Positions 51,849 through 60,206 of a stretch of DNA of 64,000 bases are shown one piece after another; the first letter of the stretch is position 1, and each line of letters starts with the position of its first letter. The notes under the pieces are model-generated. The model was given only the letters and a program-made list of their open reading frames with translations, had not been told where the DNA came from and did no database searches. A program made the position numbers and the translations under genes. Origin of the DNA: UBA4285 sp050944355 (lineage in GTDB: Bacteria; Bacillota; Clostridia; Lachnospirales; Lachnospiraceae); the NCBI GenBank assembly GCA_050944355.1, contig JBMNQX010000008.1, positions 20,530 through 84,529 on the forward strand, written 5' to 3'.

Positions 51849-53072
51849 TCAGGTTTTAGAAAATACTTCCTTCAACACCGTAAAAATATTTTTTCTGTTT
51901 CCGTAATTCAGCGTTCCCCAGCGGTAAATCCGGATGCTGATGTATGCCAGCAGAACGGTGAATGCGATCGTCGTGGCGGTCGAGAGCAGAATGATGGGTG
52001 CGCTGATGGCAGCGTTCGCGTAGCGGATCGGCATCAGCAGCACCGAGAAGAACGGAATCCAGGACGCGATTTTTACCGGCAGGCCGTCGTAGCCCGACAT
52101 AGCCGGGAAGGCCAGCGTATACGCAAAAATCATGAACAAGGTGACCGGCGTAATGGCCGCCGAGACATCCTCGATCTTCGACACGGTCGAGCCGAGCGCG
52201 GCGAAAAGGAACATGTACAGCACCAGAGCCAGAATAAAATACAGCAGATAGATGCCGAGCATTGAGGTGCTGACATTTTCGGACAGGAACTGCAGAACAG
52301 CGGCCGGGTAGTAGGGCTTCGCAAGCGTGAAGGACACCGCCGCGGCGCCCAGATACAGCGCCAAGCACATCAGCACGACGGCGATGACCGCAAACACCTT
52401 TCCCAGGATCAGGGCGTCCGGATTGGTCATCGTGATCAGGAGTTCCATGGTTTTGCTGTCTTTCTCGCGCGCCACCGAGACGGACGCAAACTGCCCGTAA
52501 ATCAGGACGACCATGTAGACGAGCAGGATGAAGATGAAGCCGGAGATATATTGCGACGCCGTGTTTTCGCCCAGAATCACCGTCTCGTTCTGCACCGTCT
52601 GGGACTCGATCTGCGCGTACTGCTCGGCGGTGATGCCGAGACGGGCCAGCTGCTGCTGCGTGTTGATTGCCTGCATCGCGGCAACAATAGCCGAACTCTC
52701 AGATGAACTGTAAATCCCGTAGTTTTTGTAAATTGTCTTTATATGCGTAGAATCGACGATGACATATCCGATCGATTCTGTTTCGTCCCCGACGGCCTGG
52801 CGCAGCTGTTTTTCACTCGGGTACACGTGCCCTTCTTCAAACGGCAGCAGCCCCTGCCAGGACGCGTCTTCATAGTACACTCCGCCGGAAAAAGTGTATA
52901 CGCTTTCTTCTGAATATGACTCGTCCGGTTCGATGGCGGACCTGAAAATCGCGGGCGCCGCGGCGAGAAAACAGATAGCGGCGAGAAAAATCACTGTCGT
53001 GATGACAAATGATTTCTTGCGCACCTGCTGCGCGAATTCAAAACGGAAGACGACTCCCAGATTATGCTTCAT
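51849..53072 (-). CDS. ABC-2 type permease (NatB-like)
   Basis: This 407-residue membrane protein has one N-terminal helix (~22-42), a large extracellular domain (~45-175), and then about five helices, as in ABC-2 permeases of the NatB type. The MKHNLGVVFRFEFAQQVRKK start with a basic helix before the membrane is typical. ATG at 53072 is chosen since the upstream frame overlaps the ATPase gene antisensically in content and has no binding site. It overlaps the ATPase stop by 11 bp. It probably exports sodium, peptides or drugs. Confidence 0.82.
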   Translation of the reverse strand: MKHNLGVVFRFEFAQQVRKKSFVITTVIFLAAICFLAAAPAIFRSAIEPDESYSEESVYTFSGGVYYEDASWQGLLPFEEGHVYPSEKQLRQAVGDETESIGYVIVDSTHIKTIYKNYGIYSSSESSAIVAAMQAINTQQQLARLGITAEQYAQIESQTVQNETVILGENTASQYISGFIFILLVYMVVLIYGQFASVSVAREKDSKTMELLITMTNPDALILGKVFAVIAVVLMCLALYLGAAAVSFTLAKPYYPAAVLQFLSENVSTSMLGIYLLYFILALVLYMFLFAALGSTVSKIEDVSAAITPVTLFMIFAYTLAFPAMSGYDGLPVKIASWIPFFSVLLMPIRYANAAISAPIILLSTATTIAFTVLLAYISIRIYRWGTLNYGNRKNIFTVLKEVFSKT

Positions 53073-53967
53073 GGCCTGCCTCCTCGCCGGCTTCCTCGAT
53101 GAAAATTTCCTGCAGAGACGGGCGCCACAAGCCGCAGGAAAGAATGTCATCAAACGCGTTCCCAAGCAGCTCTTTAAGAGCCGTTTCATCCCGCTTTGTG
53201 AAGATCCGGCTGCTTTTGCGCGAAAGAAAAATGCCGGCATCGCGGGACAGCTGCTCAATTTTCCCGGCAGCTTCCGGCCTGCACTCGATGACAAATGTGT
53301 TATGCCCTTTCTCGGCCCGGATCTTTTCGAGACTGCCTGAGAGAAGAACAGTCCCCTTGTCGATCAGAGTGATGTCGTCGCACAGTTCCTCGACATAGGA
53401 CATCTGATGGGATGAGAAGATCACGAGCTTGCCGCGCTCCACCATCTCGCGGATGGCGTCCTTGAACACCTGTGCGTTGACCGGATCAAGCCCGGAAAAT
53501 GGTTCGTCCAGAATAATGATGTCCGGATCGTTCAGGAAAGCCTGCGCGATCTGAACCTTCTGCTGATTGCCCTTTGAGAGAATTTCCAGTTTCTTGTCGT
53601 GGTATTCAGAGAGACTGAAATAACGCAGCCAGTAATCAGCCTCCTTCGCAGACTGCTTTCTGGATGCGCCTTTCAGCTGTGAGAAATACATCAGCTGACT
53701 TTCGAGTGTTGATTTGCTGTACATGCCGCGCTCTTCGGGAAGATACCCGATGCGGTGGCGGTTCGGATTAAAAGGCTGTCCGTCGAGCAGAAATTCGCCT
53801 GAATCCTGGCGGAAGACCTGCATCAGGCAGCGGAATGTCGTCGACTTTCCGGCGCCGTTGCGCCCCAGAAACCCCATGGCCCGACCACTTTCAACCCGAA
53901 AATTGATTCCGTGCAGAATTTCCTTTCCGCCGAATGATTTCCGGATCTGTCGGAATTCAAGAATCAT
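53062..53967 (-). CDS. ABC transporter ATPase (NatA-like)
   Basis: This 301-residue ATPase partners the NatB-like permease. Walker A is GRNGAGKST, the signature region reads LSKGNQQKVQ, and Walker B is IIILDEPFSGLDP. A C-terminal DUF4162-like extension (~225-301) follows. ATG at 53967 with AAGGGGA upstream is preferred over an earlier in-frame start. The upstream DNA carries four TGTAAAATG-type half-sites, suggesting a dedicated repressor encoded elsewhere. Confidence 0.87.
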   Translation of the reverse strand: MILEFRQIRKSFGGKEILHGINFRVESGRAMGFLGRNGAGKSTTFRCLMQVFRQDSGEFLLDGQPFNPNRHRIGYLPEERGMYSKSTLESQLMYFSQLKGASRKQSAKEADYWLRYFSLSEYHDKKLEILSKGNQQKVQIAQAFLNDPDIIILDEPFSGLDPVNAQVFKDAIREMVERGKLVIFSSHQMSYVEELCDDITLIDKGTVLLSGSLEKIRAEKGHNTFVIECRPEAAGKIEQLSRDAGIFLSRKSSRIFTKRDETALKELLGNAFDDILSCGLWRPSLQEIFIEEAGEEAGHEA

Positions 53968-54007
53968 ATGTTTCCCCTTACTTTTGAGTTCCACCGCTGA
54001 TACGCGG

Positions 54008-54078
54008 CATTTTACGTTCCTATATGTAAAATGGTATGACACATTTTACATTCTGACAAGAAAAATTCATGTAAAGTG
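54008..54078. promoter_or_regulatory. Candidate operator with four alternating TGTAAAATG half-sites
   Basis: CATTTTACG (54008), TGTAAAATG (54025), CATTTTACA (54042) and TGTAAAGTG (54070) alternate in orientation. The middle pair forms a 9-bp inverted repeat with an 8-bp gap. They lie between the ABC ATPase gene and the divergent 54.2-kb gene. GntR-type or TetR-type regulators use sites of this shape. Confidence 0.55.
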
Positions 54079-54222
54079 GTCTATTGCGGCCATCAATGAG
54101 TTTAAGTGACATTCTGATGCCAAAGAAGTATACTTAAGGGACATATATTCTGCCGGACGCGGTGATGAAACCGCCTTGTTTCCGGTTTTTGACAAAGACA
54201 GATAGAGAAAGGGTATTTACAT

Positions 54223-54489
54223 ATGGCATTTTCAGGCGATAACAATAACAACGGCAGCATGAATCCCATGATGATGATGAAGCTGGCATCGCGCTGGCAG
54301 AAGTTCAATCAGGAACATCCGAAGGTTGTCCCGTTTTTCCGCGATGTCGCAGATGGCAAAATCACTTCGGGCGCCGTCATCGAAATCAAAGTGACAGACA
54401 CGCAGGGGAAGGAGTACGTTTCTAACATCCGTGTGACGGACGACGACATGGAAACGGTCGAAATGCTAAAAAATATGAGGAAGCAATGA
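54223..54489 (+). CDS. Small conserved-type hypothetical protein
   Basis: This 88-residue protein starts with an Asn/Met-rich tract (DNNNNGSMNPMMMMK), then a helix (LASRWQKFNQEHPKVVPFFRDV) and a beta-type C-terminal part ending in DDDMETVEMLKNMRKQ. No signal peptide or membrane segment is visible. The ATG has AAAGGG upstream. It ends 1 bp before the M3 peptidase gene, so the two are translationally coupled. I do not recognise the family. Confidence 0.75.
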   Translation: MAFSGDNNNNGSMNPMMMMKLASRWQKFNQEHPKVVPFFRDVADGKITSGAVIEIKVTDTQGKEYVSNIRVTDDDMETVEMLKNMRKQ

Positions 54490-54490
54490 C

Positions 54491-56161
54491 ATGAAATTTT
54501 CCGACATGCCCTATACCCGTGTCGATTTCGAGCAGGTGAAAAAAGATTTCGCCACGCTTGAAGCCGATTTTGACGCGGCCGCGACAGGCGAGGAACAGTT
54601 CGCAGTGCACATGCGTTTCACGAAGCTCATCGATCACATCCAGACCGTAATGACGCTCGCTGAAATCCGCCACGATATCGATATGACGGATTCATTTTAC
54701 ATGGAAGAGCAGAAATTCTGCGACGAACACCGGCCCATCCTGGCAAATCTCGTGGTCGCCCACCAGAAAAAGCTTTACCGCTCGCAGTTCCGCCCGTACC
54801 TCGAGGAGCGCATCGGCAAAGTGGCCTTCAAGAACATCGAGCTTGCCATGAAGAGTATGGACGAGAAGCTGATACCGCTCATGCAGGAAGAGAATTCCCT
54901 GACGGACCAGTACAACAAAATTCTCGCGACGGCAAAGATCGACTGGGACGGCGAGACGCTGAATCTTTCCCTCATGGCGCCGTATCTGCACAATGCAGAC
55001 CGGTCCGTGCGCGCGGAAGCCTGGAAAAAATATTCCGCGTTCTTTGCCTCGCACGCGGATGAATTTGACTCCATTTACGATCAACTCGTGAAAAACCGCA
55101 CACGGCAGGGCCAGCTTATGGGCTATTCAACATATCTGCCGCTCGGCGATGCCCGCATGATGCGTAATTGTTACACCCGCTCGGATATGCGCGAATTCCG
55201 CAAACAGGTGAAACATGACTGGGTGCCTTTCTGCGGGAAGATTACGCAGATGCGCGCGAATGAACTCGGTCTGGCACATCTGAGTTACATCGACGAGGGT
55301 GTCTACCTGCGCGCCGGCAATCCGGTGCCGATCGGAACTCCGGAGCAGATTCTTGCCGCGGGGCGGAAGATGTACGATGAACTTTCCCCGGAAACCGGCC
55401 AATTCATGAACTTTATGTGTGACAATGAATTGTTTGATGTCCTCGGCCGCAAGACCAAGAAAACAGGCGGCTACATGACATATCTGCCGGACTACAAGTC
55501 ACCGTTCATCTTTGCCAACTTCAACGGCACGAGTTCGGATGCCGACGTCATCACACACGAGTGCGGCCACGCATTTCAGGGATGGCTTGTCGCCGATGAC
55601 CCGATCCGCGAGCACGCCGACATCACGATGGAAACGGCCGAAACACACTCGATGTCGATGGAATTCTTTACCGAACCGTGGATGAACCTGATCTTCGGGG
55701 ACCGCGCCGCGGACTATGTGAAAATGCATTTCATGGACTCGATTCTCTTTATTCCGTACGGCACGATGGTCGACGAATTTCAGGAAATCGTCTACTCCGA
55801 CCCGGCATTGCCGCCGAGTGCCCGCAATCAGGTGTGGCGCGACCTCGAGAGGCAGTACAAGCCACATCTGGACTATGACGGCAACGAGTACTATGAGCGA
55901 GGTGGCTATTGGCAGCGGCAGCATCACATCTATGACTGCCCGCTGTACTACATCGACTACTGCATCGCCGGCACTGACGCCCTGCAGTACAAAGTCTGGA
56001 TGGACAAGGATTATAAGGCCGCCTGGGCCAGCTATCTGAAGCTCTGCCGCCTGTCCGCGTCCGATTTCTTTGACGGCCTTATCCGCAAAGCCGGATTAAT
56101 AAATCCATTTGAAGACGGCTGCCTGAAATACGTGGCAGAACAGCTGGAATCGAAATTGTAA
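54491..56161 (+). CDS. M3 family oligoendopeptidase
   Basis: This 556-residue cytoplasmic zinc peptidase has the HECGH motif (His356, Glu357, His360) and a downstream EFFTEPWMNL-type glutamate segment for the third zinc ligand. Overall layout fits the PepF/M3B group, which degrades short peptides. It is a little shorter than PepF (~600). It begins 1 bp after the small upstream gene and is followed 10 bp later by an HD-domain gene. Three to four genes here probably share one transcript. Confidence 0.9.
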   Translation: MKFSDMPYTRVDFEQVKKDFATLEADFDAAATGEEQFAVHMRFTKLIDHIQTVMTLAEIRHDIDMTDSFYMEEQKFCDEHRPILANLVVAHQKKLYRSQFRPYLEERIGKVAFKNIELAMKSMDEKLIPLMQEENSLTDQYNKILATAKIDWDGETLNLSLMAPYLHNADRSVRAEAWKKYSAFFASHADEFDSIYDQLVKNRTRQGQLMGYSTYLPLGDARMMRNCYTRSDMREFRKQVKHDWVPFCGKITQMRANELGLAHLSYIDEGVYLRAGNPVPIGTPEQILAAGRKMYDELSPETGQFMNFMCDNELFDVLGRKTKKTGGYMTYLPDYKSPFIFANFNGTSSDADVITHECGHAFQGWLVADDPIREHADITMETAETHSMSMEFFTEPWMNLIFGDRAADYVKMHFMDSILFIPYGTMVDEFQEIVYSDPALPPSARNQVWRDLERQYKPHLDYDGNEYYERGGYWQRQHHIYDCPLYYIDYCIAGTDALQYKVWMDKDYKAAWASYLKLCRLSASDFFDGLIRKAGLINPFEDGCLKYVAEQLESKL

Positions 56162-56171
56162 AAGGAGAACT

Positions 56172-56945
56172 ATGAGCTTTAACCGCACCCAGGCGATGAG
56201 CGCTTTTAAATCCTATGTCGCCGCATATGACCCGTCGGACCCGAAAATCAGTTTGAAAATTGTCCACACATACCGCGTGACATCGCTGGCTGACACCATC
56301 GCACGCAGCCTCTCACTTTCACAGAGTGACTGCGATTTTGCCTGGCTCTCCGGGCTTCTGCACGACGTCGGCCGCTTCGAACAGCTGAGGCGTTTCCACA
56401 CGTTCATGGACGCTGTTTCCGTGGACCACGCGGCTCTCAGCGCGGATATTCTTTTTAAAGACGGAGCCATCGCCGCCTACGGTGCCCCGGAAAGCTGGTA
56501 TCCGATGCTCGAAACTGTGATCCGCCTGCACAATGTCTACCAGCTGCCGCCGACGCTCACGCCGCGCGAGCACCAGTTTGCCACGATTCTTCGCGACGCG
56601 GATAAGGTCGATATCTTCCGCGTGAACTGCGAGACGCCGCTCGAAGAAATCTACGACTGTCCGCTGCAGGAGTTTAAAATTTCACCGATCACAGATGCTG
56701 TTCTCGCCGACTGCCTTGCCTGGCGCACCGTCGACGCCTCGCACCGTCAAACCGCCGCGGACGAGCTCGTTTCCCATATCGCCCTCGTCTTCGGACTCGA
56801 ATACCCTGAGAGCATCCGTCAGGCCGTCTCGCAGGGGTATCTGCGGCAAATGCTTTCGTTCACCAGTGACAACACTGAGACACAGGAACGACTCGGACAA
56901 ATTCGAGCCGCAGTAGAGCGTTTTGTAAAGAAACACACCTCCTGA
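56172..56945 (+). CDS. HD domain phosphohydrolase-like protein
   Basis: This 257-residue protein has an HD metal site: His32 (VHTYRV), His64-Asp65 (LLHDVGRFEQ) and Asp in RDADKVDIFR (~138). HD proteins hydrolyse nucleotides or phosphate esters. AAAGGAG precedes the ATG. It follows the M3 peptidase by 10 bp. The substrate is unknown. Confidence 0.85.
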   Translation: MSFNRTQAMSAFKSYVAAYDPSDPKISLKIVHTYRVTSLADTIARSLSLSQSDCDFAWLSGLLHDVGRFEQLRRFHTFMDAVSVDHAALSADILFKDGAIAAYGAPESWYPMLETVIRLHNVYQLPPTLTPREHQFATILRDADKVDIFRVNCETPLEEIYDCPLQEFKISPITDAVLADCLAWRTVDASHRQTAADELVSHIALVFGLEYPESIRQAVSQGYLRQMLSFTSDNTETQERLGQIRAAVERFVKKHTS

Positions 56946-56967
56946 CAGCAGAAGAGGAGCCAATGTC

Positions 56968-57756
56968 ATGAAAGAAAAAATCTACACGATTCCGCTGAAC
57001 GACGCCGTGAACGCCGGTGACGAGTGTCCGCTCTGCTTCATGGAGCGCAAGATCGAACAAGACGCTCTTGACCTGACGCTCGGCGGCGCTTCTTCCTATA
57101 TGAAGCCCGACACCCGCGAGATGACCGACAACGAGGGATTCTGCCGCCGCCACTTCAAGATGATGTTTGACTACGGCAACGCCCTGGGATGCGCCTGGAT
57201 TCTGTCCACCCATATGCGCAAGGTGAGCAGAGGTCTCGAGGAAGCCATGAATCACCACACGTCCGCTGCGCTGCAGAAAGGCCACCTCTCATTTCTGAAA
57301 GGAAAGACAAGCGCCGCCGCGTCTGCCGGCACCCGCACCGACTCGGTTGCTCAGTTTGCCGATGCACAGGAGAAGTCCTGCTTCATCTGTAACCGGATCG
57401 AAGACACAAAGAAGCGCTATATTGAAACCTTCTTTTATCTCTGGCAGAAGGACGACACTTTCCGCGACAAAATCCTTTCCGGCAAAGGTTTCTGCATCCC
57501 ACATTTCGCGGATCTCTGCGAGGCTGCCCACAGCTGCCTTCCCGAGAAAGAGCAGCAGTCCTTCTATGACGCTATCTTTAAACTTATGCGCGACAATCTT
57601 GCCCGCGTCACCGGAGACGTCGACTGGATGATCGAAAAATTCGACTACAAACACGCCGACGACCCCTGGAAGAATTCAAAAGACGCCGTCCAGCGCGCCA
57701 TGCAGAAACTCAAAGGCGGATACCCGGCAGATAAACCGTATCAGATGAAGAAGTGA
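56968..57756 (+). CDS. DUF6062 family protein with Cys/His motifs
   Basis: This 262-residue protein is rich in paired cysteines and histidines: CPLC (~19-22), CRRH (~57-60), CFIC (~136-139) and CIPH (~172-175). The pattern repeats in two halves, suggesting two metal or Fe-S sites. It resembles proteins annotated as DUF6062 in Clostridia, whose function is unknown. AGAGGAG precedes the ATG. It is the last GC-rich gene before the composition break, 22 bp after the HD gene. Confidence 0.75.
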   Translation: MKEKIYTIPLNDAVNAGDECPLCFMERKIEQDALDLTLGGASSYMKPDTREMTDNEGFCRRHFKMMFDYGNALGCAWILSTHMRKVSRGLEEAMNHHTSAALQKGHLSFLKGKTSAAASAGTRTDSVAQFADAQEKSCFICNRIEDTKKRYIETFFYLWQKDDTFRDKILSGKGFCIPHFADLCEAAHSCLPEKEQQSFYDAIFKLMRDNLARVTGDVDWMIEKFDYKHADDPWKNSKDAVQRAMQKLKGGYPADKPYQMKK

Positions 57757-58070
57757 GGAACTTTTTACTGCGGTTTTTATCGACTTATAGTAATATTGGG
57801 CTGTAATGCGGAAAATAATAATTAGCACTCCTAATAGAGACACAATACTCTTGATTAAAGGAAAGTGCTGGAACGCACTTACTGTGTTAGAATGTTTACA
57901 GTATTAGACAAAAATTGTAATATTTAAATAATTTTGTAATAATTAAATGCAGTAAAGCCAGAAGTAATGTGTTCAGTGGAATCTTTTTTTTAAAGTGCAA
58001 GTTGAAAGAAAGATATAGCGTAACATGATGATGTTTGCACAAAGTTCTGGATATTGCATAAGGGGAAATA
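57757..58070. other. AT-rich junction at the start of the glycan island
   Basis: Base composition drops sharply here. I see T/A-rich tracts and a loose inverted repeat around TTGTAATATTTAAATAATTT (57915), but no gene, terminator or recognisable insertion-sequence end. AAGGGGA before 58071 is the binding site of the next gene. Confidence 0.6.
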
Positions 58071-58868
58071 ATGGGAAATACCAAAATTATCATAGCTGCG
58101 CATAAAAAATATAGAATGCCGACGTTTTCAAGCTATATACCGCTTCAGGTTGGGGCAGAGGGAAAACCAGACCTTGGCTATGCGAGAGATAACACAGGAG
58201 ATAATATATCTCAGAAAAACCCTTCTTTTTGCGAATTGACCGGATTGTACTGGGCATGGAAAAACCTTGACGCTGACAATATCGGCCTTGTTCATTACAG
58301 AAGATATTTCAGTATCAGAAGAAAGTCTAATGATCCATTTGACAATATCTTGAATGACAATGAGGTAAATAAGCTTGTTTCTAAATACAAGGTGATTGTG
58401 CCGCAAAAACGAAAATATTACATAGAAACTCTGAGTTCGCATTATGCTCATACCCATTATATTGAGCAACTAGATGTGACAAAGAAAATCATTTCTAAAA
58501 AATATCCTGAGTACATTCACGATTATAATGTTGTAGTGAATCGTACATGGGGATATATGTTCAATATGATGATCATGAGAAAAGAACTCTTGAATTCATA
58601 TTGCACATGGCTTTTTGATATACTTTTTGAACTTGAGAAAGAGTACAATCATCCAGAGTTATCTTCTTTTCAGGGCAGATTTTATGGCAGAATCAGTGAG
58701 ATTATTTTTAATGTGTGGTTGATGCATCAGGTCAGAACAGGGATGATCAATCAATCGGATATAAAAGAAGTTCCATATATTTATATGGAAAAAATAGATT
58801 GGTGGAGAAAAATTACATCATTCCTTAATGCTAAATTTTTCCATAGAAAATATAAGCAAAGTTTTTGA
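58071..58868 (+). CDS. DUF4422 capsular polysaccharide glycosyltransferase
   Basis: This 265-residue protein has the DUF4422 pattern: KIIIAAHKKY at the start, LQVGAEGKPDLGYARDNTGDN, then SFCELTGLYWAWKN and IGLVHYRRYFS. Such proteins occur in capsule and exopolysaccharide clusters and are taken to be sugar transferases, with the acceptor rarely known. No membrane segment is visible. It is the first gene of the AT-rich island, and its codon use (many AAA, ATA, TTT) contrasts with genes to the left. Confidence 0.85.
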   Translation: MGNTKIIIAAHKKYRMPTFSSYIPLQVGAEGKPDLGYARDNTGDNISQKNPSFCELTGLYWAWKNLDADNIGLVHYRRYFSIRRKSNDPFDNILNDNEVNKLVSKYKVIVPQKRKYYIETLSSHYAHTHYIEQLDVTKKIISKKYPEYIHDYNVVVNRTWGYMFNMMIMRKELLNSYCTWLFDILFELEKEYNHPELSSFQGRFYGRISEIIFNVWLMHQVRTGMINQSDIKEVPYIYMEKIDWWRKITSFLNAKFFHRKYKQSF

Positions 58869-59197
58869 TGGTTGAGATCAGAATTATTATCATTTGTTGT
58901 TTTATTTAACTATGATGAGAAGATACTTGAAAAGGTAATCAGAAATTTCGAGATGATTTACAGATTGATGATTTTTCAGAAAGAATTGCTGAGAAATCGA
59001 GTATATGTATGAATTTTTTATTTCAGACAATAATATTGGAAATGCTTATACATCTTTAGCTTTTTGCTGCAGAAGAACAAACACTATGATAGTAAATATA
59101 CAATTTTATGTAGATCCTGATAATTGGTCATTGTAATATTTGCCCTATATACACTGTACTAATATTACGCAAAAAGAAAAATACAAGGAATTGAGAA
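58869..59197 (+). other. Intergenic debris in the glycan island
   Basis: Two short open stretches in different frames, near 58880-59010 and 59005-59135, read like coding sequence but have stop codons and no start or binding site. They may be the remains of a lost gene. Their family cannot be named. Confidence 0.4.
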
Positions 59198-60082
59198 ATG
59201 AGTAATAGAGTTGCTGCTGTTGTTGTTACGTATAATAGAAAAGAACTTTTACTAAAGTGTATAGAGCATTTAAAAAAACAAAGTGGTGCATCTTGTGATA
59301 TTTTAGTAATCGATAATGCTAGTAATGATGGTACTGAAGAATTGTTTCAGGCTCAAGAAAATGGCATTTTGTATTTTAATACGGGTAGTAATTTGGGAGG
59401 AGCAGGTGGATTTAGTTATGGAATTCGAAAGGCAGTAGAGCTTGGCTATGACTACTTATGGATTCTTGATGATGATACATTGCCAAACCCTACAGCTCTT
59501 ATAGCGTTGTTAAATAACGTAAAATTGTTTAATGGCGAATTCGGATTTCTTTCAAGCAAAGTATTATGGAAAGATAACAGTATATGTACGATGAATGTGC
59601 AGAAAGAAACAAAGTGGAGAAAATTAACTAAATTTGAGCATATTAAGGGAATACAATATGCATCATTTGTTTCATTGTTTATTAAAGCTGATATGGTGAG
59701 GAATGTTGGCTTACCTTACAAAGAATTCTTCATTTGGGCAGATGATTGGGAATATACAAGAAGAATTTCAAAAGTAAAAAAATCTTATTTCATTCCTGAT
59801 AGTGTAGTTGTCCATTGGTGTAATTCTAATGTTGGAGCAGATATAATAACAGCTCCTAAAGATAGAATAGATAGATTCAAATATATGTATAGAAATGATC
59901 AGGTGTTATATAGACAAGATGGCCTTGATGGCAAGGTGTATTTGCTTATTCGTAACATTGTACATATAGTGAGGATTTTACTCAAGGCTGATAATAAACT
60001 GGAAAAGATCAAGATTATAATGAAATCTTCTAGAGCAGGACGCAGTTTTTATCCAGTTATTGATTATCCCAAGAAAGAATAA
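59198..60082 (+). CDS. Glycosyltransferase family 2, galactofuranosyl/rhamnosyl-transferase-like
   Basis: This 294-residue GT-A enzyme begins VAAVVVTYNRKELL and has the metal-binding WILDDDTLPNP motif (about residues 87-97) and a later FFIWADDWEYTRR segment like the active-site WxxDE-type motif of GlfT2 and WbbL relatives. The NLGGAGGFSYGI segment also fits that group. It should add a sugar to a lipid-linked repeat unit at the inner membrane face. Donor sugar is uncertain. Confidence 0.87.
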   Translation: MSNRVAAVVVTYNRKELLLKCIEHLKKQSGASCDILVIDNASNDGTEELFQAQENGILYFNTGSNLGGAGGFSYGIRKAVELGYDYLWILDDDTLPNPTALIALLNNVKLFNGEFGFLSSKVLWKDNSICTMNVQKETKWRKLTKFEHIKGIQYASFVSLFIKADMVRNVGLPYKEFFIWADDWEYTRRISKVKKSYFIPDSVVVHWCNSNVGADIITAPKDRIDRFKYMYRNDQVLYRQDGLDGKVYLLIRNIVHIVRILLKADNKLEKIKIIMKSSRAGRSFYPVIDYPKKE

Positions 60083-60206
60083 TGATGTTATGTGAACAAT
60101 TGGGACAATTTATAAAACTGATCATATTTGGCAGATAATAAGCATATAAATATAAAGTTGTATTGACAATCTGATGGGGATGATGCATTAAGGATTAAAA
60201 GGGTTA

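Noticed and set aside
57757..58070. Prophage or integrative element attachment site at the composition break
   Set aside because: No integrase, tRNA end or direct repeat is visible at this border.
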